64,000 nt of DNA from Clostridiaceae bacterium BRH_c20a (GTDB lineage: Bacteria > Bacillota > Peptococcia > Peptococcales > BICA1-8), in NCBI GenBank assembly GCA_000961765.1, contig LADT01000013.1, positions 62,001-126,000 on the forward strand, in the 5' to 3' direction. The first letter of the stretch is position 1. Each line of letters opens with the position of its first letter. This document shows, in pieces, positions 1-8,485 of the stretch. The position numbers and the translations under genes are program-made. Below the pieces are notes generated by a model that was given only the letters and a program-made list of their open reading frames with translations, was not told the origin of the DNA and did no database searches.

Positions 1-379
1 TCATGGTTCCCCGGGAGCGGAGATGCCTAGTTAGTGCCCGGGTATCAACACCTTCTAAACCCACAATTTTATGGGTTGCCAGGAAGTTCTCCAAGCTTTC
101 ATCAGCCTGCCAGTTATTATGGTAGGTACAGTTCTCCCTAACAATAAATCCCTTAACATGGGGTCTTGATGACTCATTATCTTCTAAATTTACTCCATAA
201 TTCCCGATTAAAGGATATGTCATGACAACTATCTGTCCCACATAAGAAGGATCGGTAATAACCTCTTGGTAGCCAACCATCCCTGTATTAAAAACTACTT
301 CCCCCTGTGTATTGCCCCGAAAGCCAAACACCTTCCCGGGAAAGCAAGTACCATCTTCTAATATCAATACGCCAGCCAA
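1..379 (-). CDS. carA: Carbamoyl-phosphate synthase small subunit, N-terminal part (cut by window edge)
   Basis: Glutamine-hydrolysing subunit of carbamoyl-phosphate synthase, supplying carbamoyl phosphate for arginine and pyrimidine synthesis. The visible 126 residues read [18 protein letters not shown], then [20 protein letters not shown] and [21 protein letters not shown], all typical of the CarA N-terminal domain. The glutaminase domain lies beyond base 1. The likely start is TTG at 379, preceded by an AGGGGG ribosome site inside the end of argD, which explains why the ORF track missed it. It starts 4 bp after the argD stop, so it is translationally coupled to the arginine operon, as in Bacillus argCJBD-carAB. 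Confidence 0.93.
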   Translation of the reverse strand, partial: MAGVLILEDGTCFPGKVFGFRGNTQGEVVFNTGMVGYQEVITDPSYVGQIVVMTYPLIGNYGVNLEDNESSRPHVKGFIVRENCTYHNNWQADESLENFLATHKIVGLEGVDTRALTRHLRSRGTM

Positions 380-383
380 TTAC

Positions 384-1547
384 TTAACCCCCTATTGCCT
401 TTGCCAACACTTCAATAACCTGGTCAATTTCTCCTTCATCTACCGTCAGAGGAGGTACAAATCTCAATACACTGTTCCCTACCGCGTTAATTAAAACCCC
501 ATTTTCCAGGCACTTTTCCACAATAGGCTGGGCATCAACTGACAAATCACAGCCAATCATCAAACCCATTCCTTTGACCTTAGTTATCTGGGGATACTCT
601 TTTTGTAATTGACTTAATTTCTCCTTAAAATATTGTCCTTTTTTAACTACTGCTTCTAAAAACTCCGGATTAAGTAAGACTGAAGTAGCCGCTAAACCTG
701 CAGCAGTGGCTAGAGGATTACCTCCAAAGGTAGCTGCGTGGTCACCGGGAACAAAAGCTTTAGCAACCTCGTCTTTAGCTAGCATAGCTCCAATAGGAAC
801 ACCACCGCCTAAGGCTTTAGCCAAGGTTACAATATCAGGACTTAGACCAAAATTTTGGTAACCAAAAGCTTTTCCGGTTCTCCCTAAGCCAGTTTGTACT
901 TCATCAATAATTAAGAGCACGTTATTTTTTCTGCAAATAGCTTCTACCCCTTGCAAATATTCCACGGAAGGGACATTTACGCCCCCTTCTCCCTGAATAG
1001 TTTCAAGCATCACTGCACAAGTTTTTTCAGTGACCGCATTAGAAAGAGCAGCTAAATCATCATAGGGTACATATTTGAAACCTTCCGGAAGTGGAGTAAA
1101 AGCTTTTCTGTATTTTTCCTGACCGGTAGCTGTCAATGATCCTATGGTGCGACCGTGGAAAGACTGCTCCATGGAAATAATTTCATAACGACCATTACCC
1201 CATTTTCTAGCCAGCTTAATTGCTGCTTCATTAGCCTCTGTCCCGCTATTGCAGAAAAAAGCCTTATCGCAGCAGGAATTTTCTACCAAAACTTTAGCTA
1301 GCTTTACCTGAGGCTCTATCCAATAAAGATTTGAACAATGAATAAGCTTTTCAGACTGTTCCTTTAAAGCGTCGCTAACCACCTTGGGGCAATGTCCCAA
1401 GGAATTAACAGCAATCCCAGCCACAAAGTCTAAATATTTATTACCTTCCGAATCCCAGACATAAGAGCCCTCACCTTTAACAAAAACCTTGGGTAAACGC
1501 TTATAGGTATTCATCACATACTTTAATCCTAATTCCACCATTTCCAT
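384..1547 (-). CDS. argD: Acetylornithine aminotransferase
   Basis: PLP-dependent class-III aminotransferase converting N-acetylglutamate semialdehyde to N-acetylornithine with glutamate as donor. At 387 aa it has the usual family length. Visible marks are the cofactor-binding LIIDEVQTGLGRTG segment, the Schiff-base lysine in TLAKALGGGVPIGAM and CNSGTEANEAAIKLAR near residue 100. The start at 1547 has AAGGAGTG about 9 nt upstream. It lies 7 bp after argB and overlaps the carA ribosome site, so it belongs to one transcript with its neighbours. A role in lysine (succinyl-DAP) synthesis is possible for the family, but the context argues for arginine. Confidence 0.96.
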   Translation of the reverse strand: MEMVELGLKYVMNTYKRLPKVFVKGEGSYVWDSEGNKYLDFVAGIAVNSLGHCPKVVSDALKEQSEKLIHCSNLYWIEPQVKLAKVLVENSCCDKAFFCNSGTEANEAAIKLARKWGNGRYEIISMEQSFHGRTIGSLTATGQEKYRKAFTPLPEGFKYVPYDDLAALSNAVTEKTCAVMLETIQGEGGVNVPSVEYLQGVEAICRKNNVLLIIDEVQTGLGRTGKAFGYQNFGLSPDIVTLAKALGGGVPIGAMLAKDEVAKAFVPGDHAATFGGNPLATAAGLAATSVLLNPEFLEAVVKKGQYFKEKLSQLQKEYPQITKVKGMGLMIGCDLSVDAQPIVEKCLENGVLINAVGNSVLRFVPPLTVDEGEIDQVIEVLAKAIGG

Positions 1548-1554
1548 AGCTTCT

Positions 1555-2418
1555 TCACTCCTTTATTACCATAGTTCCGACACCTTTATCGGTAAAAACC
1601 TCTAAAAGAAGGGCATGGGGCAATCGTCCGTTAATTATATGAACTGTTTTGACCCCTCCCAATAAAGCCTCCATACAACACTCAATTTTGGGAATCATCC
1701 CACCATCTATTACTCCCGTTTCCATAAAGTGCCGTGCCTCTTTAAAGCTTAAAGCAGAAACAAGCTCCCCCTTACTATCCAAAACCCCTTCAACATCAGT
1801 CAGAAGAACAAGCTTATCAGCCTCTAGGGCACCTGCAATACTGCCAGCTACATAATCTGCGTTAATATTATAAACATCTCCATCCCCATTAGTACCTATA
1901 GGAGCTATTACTGGGATATGCCCCTGTTCTATAGCGCTGTAAATCAATTGGGGATTAATATGATCCACTTCGCCCACAAAACCTAAATCTATTTCTACCC
2001 CGTCCTTCTCAACAAGCTTTTTATTCACCTTAATCATGTCACCGTCAATTCCGCTTAAACCTAAGGCTTTACCACCGTTTTTCTGCACAAGGCCAACTAT
2101 TTCTTTATTAATTTTCCCCACTAAAACCATCTGGGCTATTTCCATGGTCTTTTCATCAGTTACCCGCATGCCGTTAACAAAATTGTATTCCTGTCCTGTC
2201 TTTTCCAACCAATAATTGATTTCCGGTCCACCGCCGTGGACAATAACAGGATTAATACCAACATATTTCATTAGCACAATGTCCATCATTACTTTATCTT
2301 TTAAGTCCGGATCAGTCATCGCATGACCGCCGTATTTAATTACAACTGTTTTACCGTAAAACTTTTTAATATAAGGCAGTGCTTCAATCAATATCTCCGC
2401 CTTTGCTAAAGGTTCCAT
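1555..2418 (-). CDS. argB: Acetylglutamate kinase
   Basis: Phosphorylates N-acetylglutamate, the second committed step of arginine synthesis. It belongs to the amino-acid kinase fold: the N-terminal VVIKYGGHAM carries the phosphate-binding lysine, followed by VIVHGGGPEIN and, near the C terminus, GGMIPKIECCMEAL. At 287 aa it has the normal length. The start has GGAGGAGAAG just upstream. Unlike the tight argB-argD-carA spacing, 394 bp of repeat-filled DNA separate it from argJ upstream, so the operon transcript carries a long non-coding stretch here. Confidence 0.96.
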   Translation of the reverse strand: MEPLAKAEILIEALPYIKKFYGKTVVIKYGGHAMTDPDLKDKVMMDIVLMKYVGINPVIVHGGGPEINYWLEKTGQEYNFVNGMRVTDEKTMEIAQMVLVGKINKEIVGLVQKNGGKALGLSGIDGDMIKVNKKLVEKDGVEIDLGFVGEVDHINPQLIYSAIEQGHIPVIAPIGTNGDGDVYNINADYVAGSIAGALEADKLVLLTDVEGVLDSKGELVSALSFKEARHFMETGVIDGGMIPKIECCMEALLGGVKTVHIINGRLPHALLLEVFTDKGVGTMVIKE

Positions 2419-2439
2419 TGGCTTCTCCTCCTAAAACAC

Positions 2440-2802
2440 TTGAATAGTTACTGCAGGGCTCGGGGCTCCGTACCCAGTGCCCAGAAAAACACTTTTATTT
2501 AACCACGGGCCCTTCGGGCACACGGATGAACACGGTAAAAAATAGTCTATAGTCGATGGTCAATAGTTTATAGCTAATATAGGCTGAGGCAACCTCTTGG
2601 GTCGGGATTGCCACGCATTAAAGGCTCGCAATGACAACATATATCGATGCATCCCTTAAGCTAGACCTTTGAGTAGATGCGTCCTGTTATGTTCACAAGC
2701 ATGGGATGCATCCCAATATCTCAACCTAATATAGATTCTATAAACTCGGTGACACGATGTCACGGTAGCACGTCAAGAGAGCTAGACATTCATGGTGACA
2801 CA
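2440..2802. repeat. Composite repeat block between argJ and argB
   Basis: The 394-bp gap inside the arginine operon holds no credible gene; the plus ORF at 2677-2916 is an artefact. It holds, in order, heptamer-like GGGCTCGGGGCTCC (about 2457-2482), TCTATAGTCGATGGTCAATAG heptamers (about 2548-2575), a GTCATTGCGAGC-type inverted repeat (2587-2637), and three GATGCATC/GATGCGTC palindromes at 2646, 2676 and 2705 spaced 30 and 29 bp apart. GGTGACAC/GATGTCAC repeats follow near 2748-2801. The same families recur elsewhere in the window. No terminator or promoter is evident. Confidence 0.8.
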
Positions 2803-2812
2803 TTACTTTGGC

Positions 2813-4015
2813 TTACGTTCGGTAGGCGGCGTTTATCTTTACATAGTCGTAGGATAAATCACAGCCCCAGGCTTTTGCCTCAAACTCACCTAGCTTCAAA
2901 TCTACTGTTATTATAACTTCTTGTTTAGCTAAGATTTCACTTGCCTTTACCTCATCAAAGCTTAGGCCTGTGCCATTTTCCGCCATCAATAAATCACCTA
3001 TATATACATCAACCTTATCGGGGTCAACCTCTGCTCCCGAATAACCTAAGGCAGTCACTATCCGACCCCAATTGGCATCCTCCCCAAATATTGCTGACTT
3101 AACAAGACTTGATGAGCTAATACTAAGGGCTGCTTTGCGGGCATCTCCTAGTGAAAGGGCTCCACTTACCTTTACTTCTATAAGCTTTGTTGCTCCTTCA
3201 CCATCCTGAGCAATCATCTTGGCTAAAATAACCGATATCTCAGTAATTGCTGCCTGAAACACTTCATAATATTGATTATCCATGGTAACTACGGGGTTAT
3301 TTGCCATCCCATTAGCCATTAGAACAACCATATCATTAGTACTGGTATCTCCATCAACTGTAATCATATTAAAGGTAGCATTCACTGCTTCCTTTAGAAT
3401 CTTTTTTAGGCACTGTACTTCAACTGCTGCATCGGTTGTTATAAAGCCTAGCATGGTCGCCATATTCGGATGAATCATGCCAGAACCCTTAGCCATTGCA
3501 CCAATAGTTACTGTTTTTCCTCCTATTTCTAGCTGAACGGTAATCTCTTTTTTTACCAGATCAGTTGTCATAATTGCCTCAGCGGCACTAGGACCGCCTT
3601 CTCTTGAGAGAACTTCAGCTGCTTCTTTGATACCTATCTCTAGGGTATCAAGAGGCAGCGGAGCCCCTATAAGCCCAGTGGAGGCAACAACTACATCAGT
3701 ACTGTTTATCTTTAATACTTCTGCAGCCATTTCCGCCATTTTTGTAGCTGCATCCATTCCCTGCTGCCCCATACAAGCATTTGCTATTCCGCTATTAATA
3801 ACCATTCCTTGAGCCATCCCATTAGTAAGATGTTCCTCGGTAACCTTTAGTGGTGCAGCTTTAAATTTATTTATTGTATAAACAGCTGCTGTAGCTGCTG
3901 GAACTTCTGAATAAACCAGTGCTACATCCTTTTTTCCTTTTTTCCGTATTCCTGCAGCTACCCCCGCTGCCCAAAAACCTTGAGGTGCCGTAACCCCACC
4001 TTCAATTATTTTCAT
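2813..4015 (-). CDS. argJ: Bifunctional ornithine acetyltransferase / N-acetylglutamate synthase
   Basis: Recycles the acetyl group from N-acetylornithine to glutamate, so the pathway runs as a cycle. The 400-aa precursor carries the self-cleavage site in MIHPNMATMLGFITTDA; the Thr after Ala becomes the N-terminal nucleophile of the beta chain. EDANWGRIVTALGYSGA is typical of the C-terminal half. The start at 4015 is supported by GGAGG upstream. Whether the enzyme is mono- or bifunctional cannot be told from sequence by eye; the absence of a separate argA in the window does not settle it. A hexamer repeat separates it from argC. Confidence 0.95.
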   Translation of the reverse strand: MKIIEGGVTAPQGFWAAGVAAGIRKKGKKDVALVYSEVPAATAAVYTINKFKAAPLKVTEEHLTNGMAQGMVINSGIANACMGQQGMDAATKMAEMAAEVLKINSTDVVVASTGLIGAPLPLDTLEIGIKEAAEVLSREGGPSAAEAIMTTDLVKKEITVQLEIGGKTVTIGAMAKGSGMIHPNMATMLGFITTDAAVEVQCLKKILKEAVNATFNMITVDGDTSTNDMVVLMANGMANNPVVTMDNQYYEVFQAAITEISVILAKMIAQDGEGATKLIEVKVSGALSLGDARKAALSISSSSLVKSAIFGEDANWGRIVTALGYSGAEVDPDKVDVYIGDLLMAENGTGLSFDEVKASEILAKQEVIITVDLKLGEFEAKAWGCDLSYDYVKINAAYRT

Positions 4016-4041
4016 TTTCTTATAACCTCCTGTTTTAAATT

Positions 4042-4253
4042 CAAGGTTAAGGTTTCGCTCACTTCATTCACTAGGTTAAGGTTACTAAAGGAGCATTTGT
4101 ATTTGAATCTAGCGAAGCGAAATCTTAATCTTAATCTTGGTCTTGATCTTGATCTTGATCTTGATCTTGATCTTGATCTTGATCTTGATCTTGACCTTAG
4201 CCTCAACCTCAACCTCAACCTCAACCTTAACCTTAACCTCAGCCTCAGCCCTA
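4042..4253. repeat. Hexamer repeat element with nine perfect TCTTGA copies
   Basis: This fills the argC-argJ gap. It opens with AAGGTTAAGGTTTCGCTC and CACTAGGTTAAGGTT, continues with TCTAGCGAAGCGAAATCTTAATC, then nine exact TCTTGA units (4141-4194), and degrades into CTCAAC, CTTAAC and CTCAGC units up to the argC stop. It is the most homogeneous of the window's hexamer loci. Six-frame translation yields the (RS)n, (DL)n and (IL)n shadow ORFs in the track, which are not genes. Confidence 0.9.
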
Positions 4254-4254
4254 T

Positions 4255-5298
4255 TTACGGATAAATTGGCGAAAACCAAATTCCAGCCGTTTCCTCTAAA
4301 CCAAACATTAAATTCATATTTTGAATAGCCTGACCGGATGCTCCTTTTACCAGATTATCCAGTGTAGATATAATAATTATTCTTCCCGTTCTTTCATCAA
4401 ATACCGGTGCAATATCACAATAATTTGAGCCCTGGACCCACTTGGTTTGAGGTAGATTATTTAAATCTCGTATTCTAATAAAGGGACAATCCTGATAAAA
4501 ATCACCATATAATTTACCTAGCTCATCTTGGCTAAATGACTTAACTACCTCGGCATAGATAGTTGATAGCATCCCTCTGTTCATGGGTATCAAATGGGGA
4601 GTAAAGTTTATCTGTATTTTTGTGCCGCTTAGCAGACTTAACTCCTGTTCAATTTCTGGTGTATGCCTGTGGTTGCCTACTTTATACGCCAAAAGGTTAT
4701 CGTTCATATCAGGGTAATGGGTTTGTTGACTCAACGTTTTTCCCGCTCCGGAAATCCCTGATTTACTATCAATAATTATATTTTTTAAGTTAATAAGGTT
4801 ATTTTGCAGAAGGGGGGCCAAGCCTAAAATAATACTGGTAGGATAGCAGCCCGGATTTGCAACTATTGCACTTTTCTCGATCTTTTCTTTGTATATTTCC
4901 GGCAGACCATAAACACTCTCTGCCAATAATTCAGGATATTCATGTTCTAGCTCATACCATTCTTTATAGTCATTAACGCTTTTCAAGCGAAAATCTGCAC
5001 CTAAATCAATAACTTTTACCCCTTTTTCATACATTTTTTTTACCAAAGATACAGATTTTCCATGGGGCAAAGCCAAAAATACAACATCCAAACCTTCAGC
5101 AAAGGTATCGGAATTTATATCATCTTCAACTAAAGATATTAAGCCGGCTAAATGGGGATGCACCTTAGTTACTTCATTCCCGGCATTACTTCTGGAGGCA
5201 GCTTTTTTTATCTCTACATGAGGATGATTTAACAATAATCTTAATAATTCCCCCCCTGTATAACCCGTTACCCCCATAATTCCTGCCTTGATTTTCAT
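4255..5298 (-). CDS. argC: N-acetyl-gamma-glutamyl-phosphate reductase
   Basis: NADPH-dependent reductase giving N-acetylglutamate semialdehyde. The N-terminal Rossmann motif is GVTGYTGGELLRLL, the catalytic cysteine lies in NPGCYPTSIILG near residue 150, and HRHTPEIEQ and HLIPMNRGMLSTIY are also conserved. At 347 aa it has the standard length. It is the first gene of argC-J-B-D-carA; the ATG at 5298 follows ACCTCC (complement of GGAGGT) by about 8 nt, with a strong promoter upstream. Confidence 0.96.
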   Translation of the reverse strand: MKIKAGIMGVTGYTGGELLRLLLNHPHVEIKKAASRSNAGNEVTKVHPHLAGLISLVEDDINSDTFAEGLDVVFLALPHGKSVSLVKKMYEKGVKVIDLGADFRLKSVNDYKEWYELEHEYPELLAESVYGLPEIYKEKIEKSAIVANPGCYPTSIILGLAPLLQNNLINLKNIIIDSKSGISGAGKTLSQQTHYPDMNDNLLAYKVGNHRHTPEIEQELSLLSGTKIQINFTPHLIPMNRGMLSTIYAEVVKSFSQDELGKLYGDFYQDCPFIRIRDLNNLPQTKWVQGSNYCDIAPVFDERTGRIIIISTLDNLVKGASGQAIQNMNLMFGLEETAGIWFSPIYP

Positions 5299-5333
5299 TA
5301 CTATTTACCTCCATTTCCCTTTTGCTTTTTATA

Positions 5334-5363
5334 ATTATACATATTATTGTATATATATGCAAT
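5334..5363 (-). promoter_or_regulatory. arg operon promoter overlapped by ArgR-like palindrome
   Basis: On the minus strand TTGCAT (5362-5357), 17 bp, then TATAAT (5339-5334) form a good vegetative promoter 36 bp upstream of argC. The -35 lies inside ATTGCATATATATACAAT (5363-5346), an 18-bp near-perfect palindrome with the size and AT-rich centre of ARG boxes. Repression by ArgR/AhrC with arginine is inferred, not shown. Confidence 0.65.
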
Positions 5364-5497
5364 AGCCAAAATTACTACCTCCGTAATTTTGACCGTTTAT
5401 TCGTGAGCGCGTGAGCTAGTGGGCGCGCTAATAGTAAATTCGTTTATTTATTATGTCTATCACCTTGCCCATCTATTCCTTTATGCCCACATAACGG

Positions 5498-5521
5498 AAA
5501 AAACTAGCTTCCGCTAGTTTT
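5498..5521. terminator. Bidirectional-looking terminator downstream of the HD-GYP gene
   Basis: AAAACTAGC-TTCC-GCTAGTTTT hairpin with A and T tracts on both sides, about 90 bp after the HD-GYP stop. It would end the cheW/HD-GYP transcript ahead of the arg promoter. Confidence 0.7.
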
Positions 5522-5543
5522 AAAATATCTTTTATATATTTTT

Positions 5544-5570
5544 CTGTAGCACTGTAGCACTGTAGCACTG
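5544..5570. repeat. Octamer array CTGTAGCA x3
   Basis: Three perfect CTGTAGCA units plus a partial fourth. Related sequences occur near 10295-10335, 32034-32060 and 51265-51290. It begins about 40 bp beyond the stop of the HD-GYP gene. The rest of 5364-5611 holds a GTGAGCGCGTGAGC-type repeat at about 5402-5432 and the terminator, with no gene seen. Confidence 0.8.
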
Positions 5571-5611
5571 ACATACTGTATATCCCATGAGCTCACACAC
5601 TGTTTCACTAA

Positions 5612-6649
5612 TCACAGTCCCAGCTTGTCCCTTTCTTTTTCCGATACTATCTCGTTTATAAATATCGTTCTTTCCTCTAGCAAATCCAGCTCAGGGAAAT
5701 CCATAAGCAATCCGCCAAATCTATCAGTAACCAGTTTTATAATAGGCCTGGTTGGAAAATTACTATGCAAGCCCACTACCACCCCTAATGAGTTAGTATT
5801 AATCCTAACCAAACTACCCACAGGATAAGGAACTATATTACGGGTAAAAGCTATGACCATTTCGGGATGAAACATTTTCCCGCTCTCAGCTACAATTCTT
5901 TCTATCGCTTGATAAGGATACATCCTATCCTTGTTATCCTCTGGTGCCACAAGACCATCATAGTAATTAGCAATAGCCGTAATCGCCCCAAATAAATGAA
6001 TTTCTTCAGATTTTAATCCTCTAGGATATCCTTTGCCATCATATCTCTCATGGTGCTGATATGCTACATGAGCACAGGCAATATTTATCTCTTTATTCTG
6101 ACGTATTAAATTAAATCCTAAGGTTGTATGCTCCTCTCCCTGGACTAGGCTTTTACCTATATCATGGAGAACCGCACCCATCGCTAAGTTTTTTAATTTT
6201 AGCTGGTCCAACTTTAAGACCATTCCGGTAACTATTGCTAAAACTGCCACAGAAATACTATGGTTAAATAACTGCAAGCTATTCGCTCTAATATCTAGTA
6301 AACTAACGAGAAGGTTTGAGGACGATGCTATGTCATCTATTATCTTATTTACTACTTCACTAACATATCTAATATCAATGTTTTTAGAAATTTTAGCCCT
6401 ATCCATTGAGAATTTAATCATCTTAACTGATTGAATGCGAACAGAATCATGAATCAAGTCTTCTGTATCTATAGGTCCTATAAGCTCATCCTCTACATAA
6501 ACGAAAGGTATCCCCAACTCCTCTAGCCTTTTGATATACATTTTTTTAAGGATAGTCCCCTTATGCAGAAGAATACGACCTGCATCATCATAAATAGGCC
6601 TAGCTAATTTCTGTCCTTCTTTTAAATTTTCTAAATCTATACCACGCAT
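5612..6649 (-). CDS. HD-GYP domain protein, probable cyclic-di-GMP phosphodiesterase
   Basis: 345 aa. Residues about 1-55 form a small N-terminal domain seen in many HD-GYP proteins (LKEGQKLARPIYDDAGRILL). The central HD-GYP domain shows GAVLHDIGKSL (HD) and HHERYDGKGYPRGL (GYP signature), predicting hydrolysis of c-di-GMP. Residues about 275-345 are a beta-rich tail of unknown role. There is no membrane segment, so it is cytoplasmic. It lies directly downstream of cheW, suggesting a link between signalling and motility or surface behaviour; the input signal is not visible. The stop codon region runs into GTGATTAGTGAAAC-type repeats. Confidence 0.9.
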   Translation of the reverse strand: MRGIDLENLKEGQKLARPIYDDAGRILLHKGTILKKMYIKRLEELGIPFVYVEDELIGPIDTEDLIHDSVRIQSVKMIKFSMDRAKISKNIDIRYVSEVVNKIIDDIASSSNLLVSLLDIRANSLQLFNHSISVAVLAIVTGMVLKLDQLKLKNLAMGAVLHDIGKSLVQGEEHTTLGFNLIRQNKEINIACAHVAYQHHERYDGKGYPRGLKSEEIHLFGAITAIANYYDGLVAPEDNKDRMYPYQAIERIVAESGKMFHPEMVIAFTRNIVPYPVGSLVRINTNSLGVVVGLHSNFPTRPIIKLVTDRFGGLLMDFPELDLLEERTIFINEIVSEKERDKLGL

Positions 6650-6679
6650 AAGCCTCTTCCTTTTCCCATTTTCTGCATT

Positions 6680-7096
6680 CTAAAATATTTTTTCTAAGTC
6701 TAATAGAATTATCAGTCTATTATCAACCTTTGCTACACCATGTATATAATCATCATTAATCTGGGCGGAAATGTTAGAGGAATCATCTACCTGTTCATTG
6801 TTAATCCTTATTACTTCAGCTACCTCGTCTACTATTATTCCTAATGTCATATTTTTTACATTTACAACAATAATTCTAGTATGCCCATCTTTTTCTTTAC
6901 GTTCTAGGTTAAACTTAACCTTTAAATCCACAATTGGTATCACTGAACCTCTTAGATTAATTACTCCATCCATATATGCAGGCGTATTAGGCATTTTAGT
7001 TATAGCTTGCATTTTTACTATTTCGCTGACCTGCAAAATATCAATTCCATATTCAACCTTGTCTAGTTTAAATATTACATTCTGCTGCTCTGACAT
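6680..7096 (-). CDS. cheW: CheW-like chemotaxis adaptor protein
   Basis: 138 aa, a single CheW domain over its whole length: FKLDKVEYGIDILQVSEIVK at the N terminus, then PAYMDGVINLRGSVIPIVDLK, typical of the receptor/CheA-coupling fold. It would bridge chemoreceptors and the CheA kinase at the inner face of the membrane. No cheA or receptor gene is in the window, and the neighbour 30 bp downstream is an HD-GYP protein, so it may serve a non-flagellar output. Confidence 0.92.
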   Translation of the reverse strand: MSEQQNVIFKLDKVEYGIDILQVSEIVKMQAITKMPNTPAYMDGVINLRGSVIPIVDLKVKFNLERKEKDGHTRIIVVNVKNMTLGIIVDEVAEVIRINNEQVDDSSNISAQINDDYIHGVAKVDNRLIILLDLEKIF

Positions 7097-7171
7097 ACTA
7101 TCCCCCCATCTCAGAAAATTGGTAGTTATCGGCTAAATTCCCCATTTATCAATCAAAATCCTTCTTTATTC

Positions 7172-7256
7172 TTTAAAAAATGTCTATGGAGTATCGACTA
7201 TCGACTATGGTCGTCTTACTAGCCAATAACCACTGACGCCCAATGGGCGCCCCTAC
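7172..7256. repeat. Heptamer TATCGAC array and GTAGGGGCGCCC repeat
   Basis: TATGGAG-TATCGAC-TATCGAC-TATGGTC (about 7182-7209) is a heptamer array. It is followed at 7225-7256 by a repeat that on the minus strand reads GTAGGGGCGCCCATTGGGCG. The latter recurs at 51298-51322 and, in variant form, at 10550-10570. The TAG in CCGTAGGGGCGC is the stop codon of the radical SAM gene at 7253. Confidence 0.8.
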
Positions 7257-8137
7257 GGTACATTCCCTAAATACACTTTACCAAGATGCCTCATTGCTAC
7301 CTCCCGTGCCTTTTCTAATGTCTTTATAGGTGTAGGCGGTAAATTCAACTGATAATTAGGAAAATATCTAGTCAAATGCAACGATATGCTGGGTGAAATT
7401 GATTTGAGCCATCTTGCCAGCTCTTCAATCTCCTCTAAAGCATCATTTTCTTCAGGAATTACTAAAGTTGTTACTTCAACATGACATTTGCTTGCTACCA
7501 TCTCCACCGTCTTTAGCACAGGGTCTAGCTTACCTTTGCACATTTTAGGATAAAAGGTTTGATTAAAAGCTTTGATATCTATGTTTGCCCCATCAATAAA
7601 AGGGAGTAATTCTTCCAAGGGTTCCTCATTTATATATCCATTTGAAACCAGTACATTTTTTAAATCTTTCTTTTTTATTTCCTTACACCCATCCAAAACA
7701 AACTCATACCACATTAAGGGTTCTGAATAGGTATAGGCAATTCCAATGCTCTCATTAACCTTATGTTTTTCGGCTAAATCAGCTAGTTCTTTGGGGGTAA
7801 TTTCATACTTGGTCGGATGTTCACCATGGGCAATTTCCCAATTTTGACAAAATGAGCATTTAAGATTACATCCAAAGGTACCTACAGAAAGTATAGAAAA
7901 GCCCGGAAAAAAGTCAAAAAGAGGTTTCTTCTCGATAGGATCTATGGCAAGAGCAGTACAAAGACCATAATTAATACTCCTTAAAATACCATTATAATTT
8001 AACCTTACTCTACATATACCCTTATTCCCCGGTGAAATCACACAACCATGGGGACAAAGAATGCATTGGACTACATCATTGTCCTTTTTGAGATAATACA
8101 TTGCTTCCTTAACCAACAAAATCACTCCCATTCTCAA
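7253..8137 (-). CDS. amrS: AmmeMemoRadiSam system radical SAM enzyme
   Basis: Radical SAM protein of about 290 aa. The [4Fe-4S] motif CNLKCSFC (CX3CX2C) lies near residue 95, preceded by a second cysteine cluster CILCPHGC...GICRVR near residue 25, a layout resembling pyruvate formate-lyase activases and the AmmeMemoRadiSam family. Its partner gene upstream carries the Memo and AMMECR1 domains, which confirms the family call by context. The substrate is unknown for the family. The start is uncertain: the track uses MRMGVILL, but GGGAGTG favours a TTG at VKEAMYY and AAGGA favours the ATG at MYYLKKD. Its stop lies in a dispersed repeat. Confidence 0.88.
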   Translation of the reverse strand: MRMGVILLVKEAMYYLKKDNDVVQCILCPHGCVISPGNKGICRVRLNYNGILRSINYGLCTALAIDPIEKKPLFDFFPGFSILSVGTFGCNLKCSFCQNWEIAHGEHPTKYEITPKELADLAEKHKVNESIGIAYTYSEPLMWYEFVLDGCKEIKKKDLKNVLVSNGYINEEPLEELLPFIDGANIDIKAFNQTFYPKMCKGKLDPVLKTVEMVASKCHVEVTTLVIPEENDALEEIEELARWLKSISPSISLHLTRYFPNYQLNLPPTPIKTLEKAREVAMRHLGKVYLGNVP

Positions 8138-8485
8138 GTCCTAGTGCATGGTGCTCGCACTCGGTGCCCGATGACCAGTGGCAGAAAAAGAATTTAAATT
8201 GGGGCACACTCGGATAGTATGTGGAGATCGCCGCACTACGCTCGCGATGACAGAATATATATAAGTCCATACTTTTTTACTGCACCGACAGGTGACATCC
8301 TATCCCGCAATGAGCCTCTAAAGCCTGTGTCAGACGCAATATGTTAACCCTTAAGTATTGTCAGACGCAAAATCTAAACAGTAGTGTATATCAAGCGCTA
8401 AAAATTGTCTTAGCAGTAATGTCCTCACTGGTCACTGGTCCCTGGTCCCTGGTCACCGGTCCCTGGGCCCTGGTCACCGAGTACA
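8138..8485. repeat. Repeat-filled gap within the AmmeMemoRadiSam locus
   Basis: 348 bp between the two genes, no gene seen. Contents: heptamers of the GKGMYCR class (about 8143-8190), a GATCGCCGCACTACGCTCGCGATGAC repeat (8226-8256), and a 30/31-bp-period repeat with TGTCAGACGC at 8328 and 8359 and a degenerate copy at 8389. It ends with a heptamer array GGTCACTGGTCCCTGGTCCC in opposite orientation (about 8430-8480) that touches the stop of the next gene. Confidence 0.8.

Noticed and set aside
2677-2916. 79-aa plus ORF overlapping the argJ end
   Set aside because: Composed of dispersed repeats and antisense argJ sequence, with no ribosome site.
4012-4328. Overlapping ORFs with (RS)n, (DL)n and (IL)n proteins at 3980-4264, 4012-4224 and 4137-4328
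   Set aside because: They are translations of the hexamer array in different frames, with no independent start context; the minus one overlaps the argJ start region.
8328-8400. CRISPR array at the TGTCAGACGC repeats
   Set aside because: Only two or three copies per site of a 10-bp word, spacers similar between sites, no leader and no cas genes.
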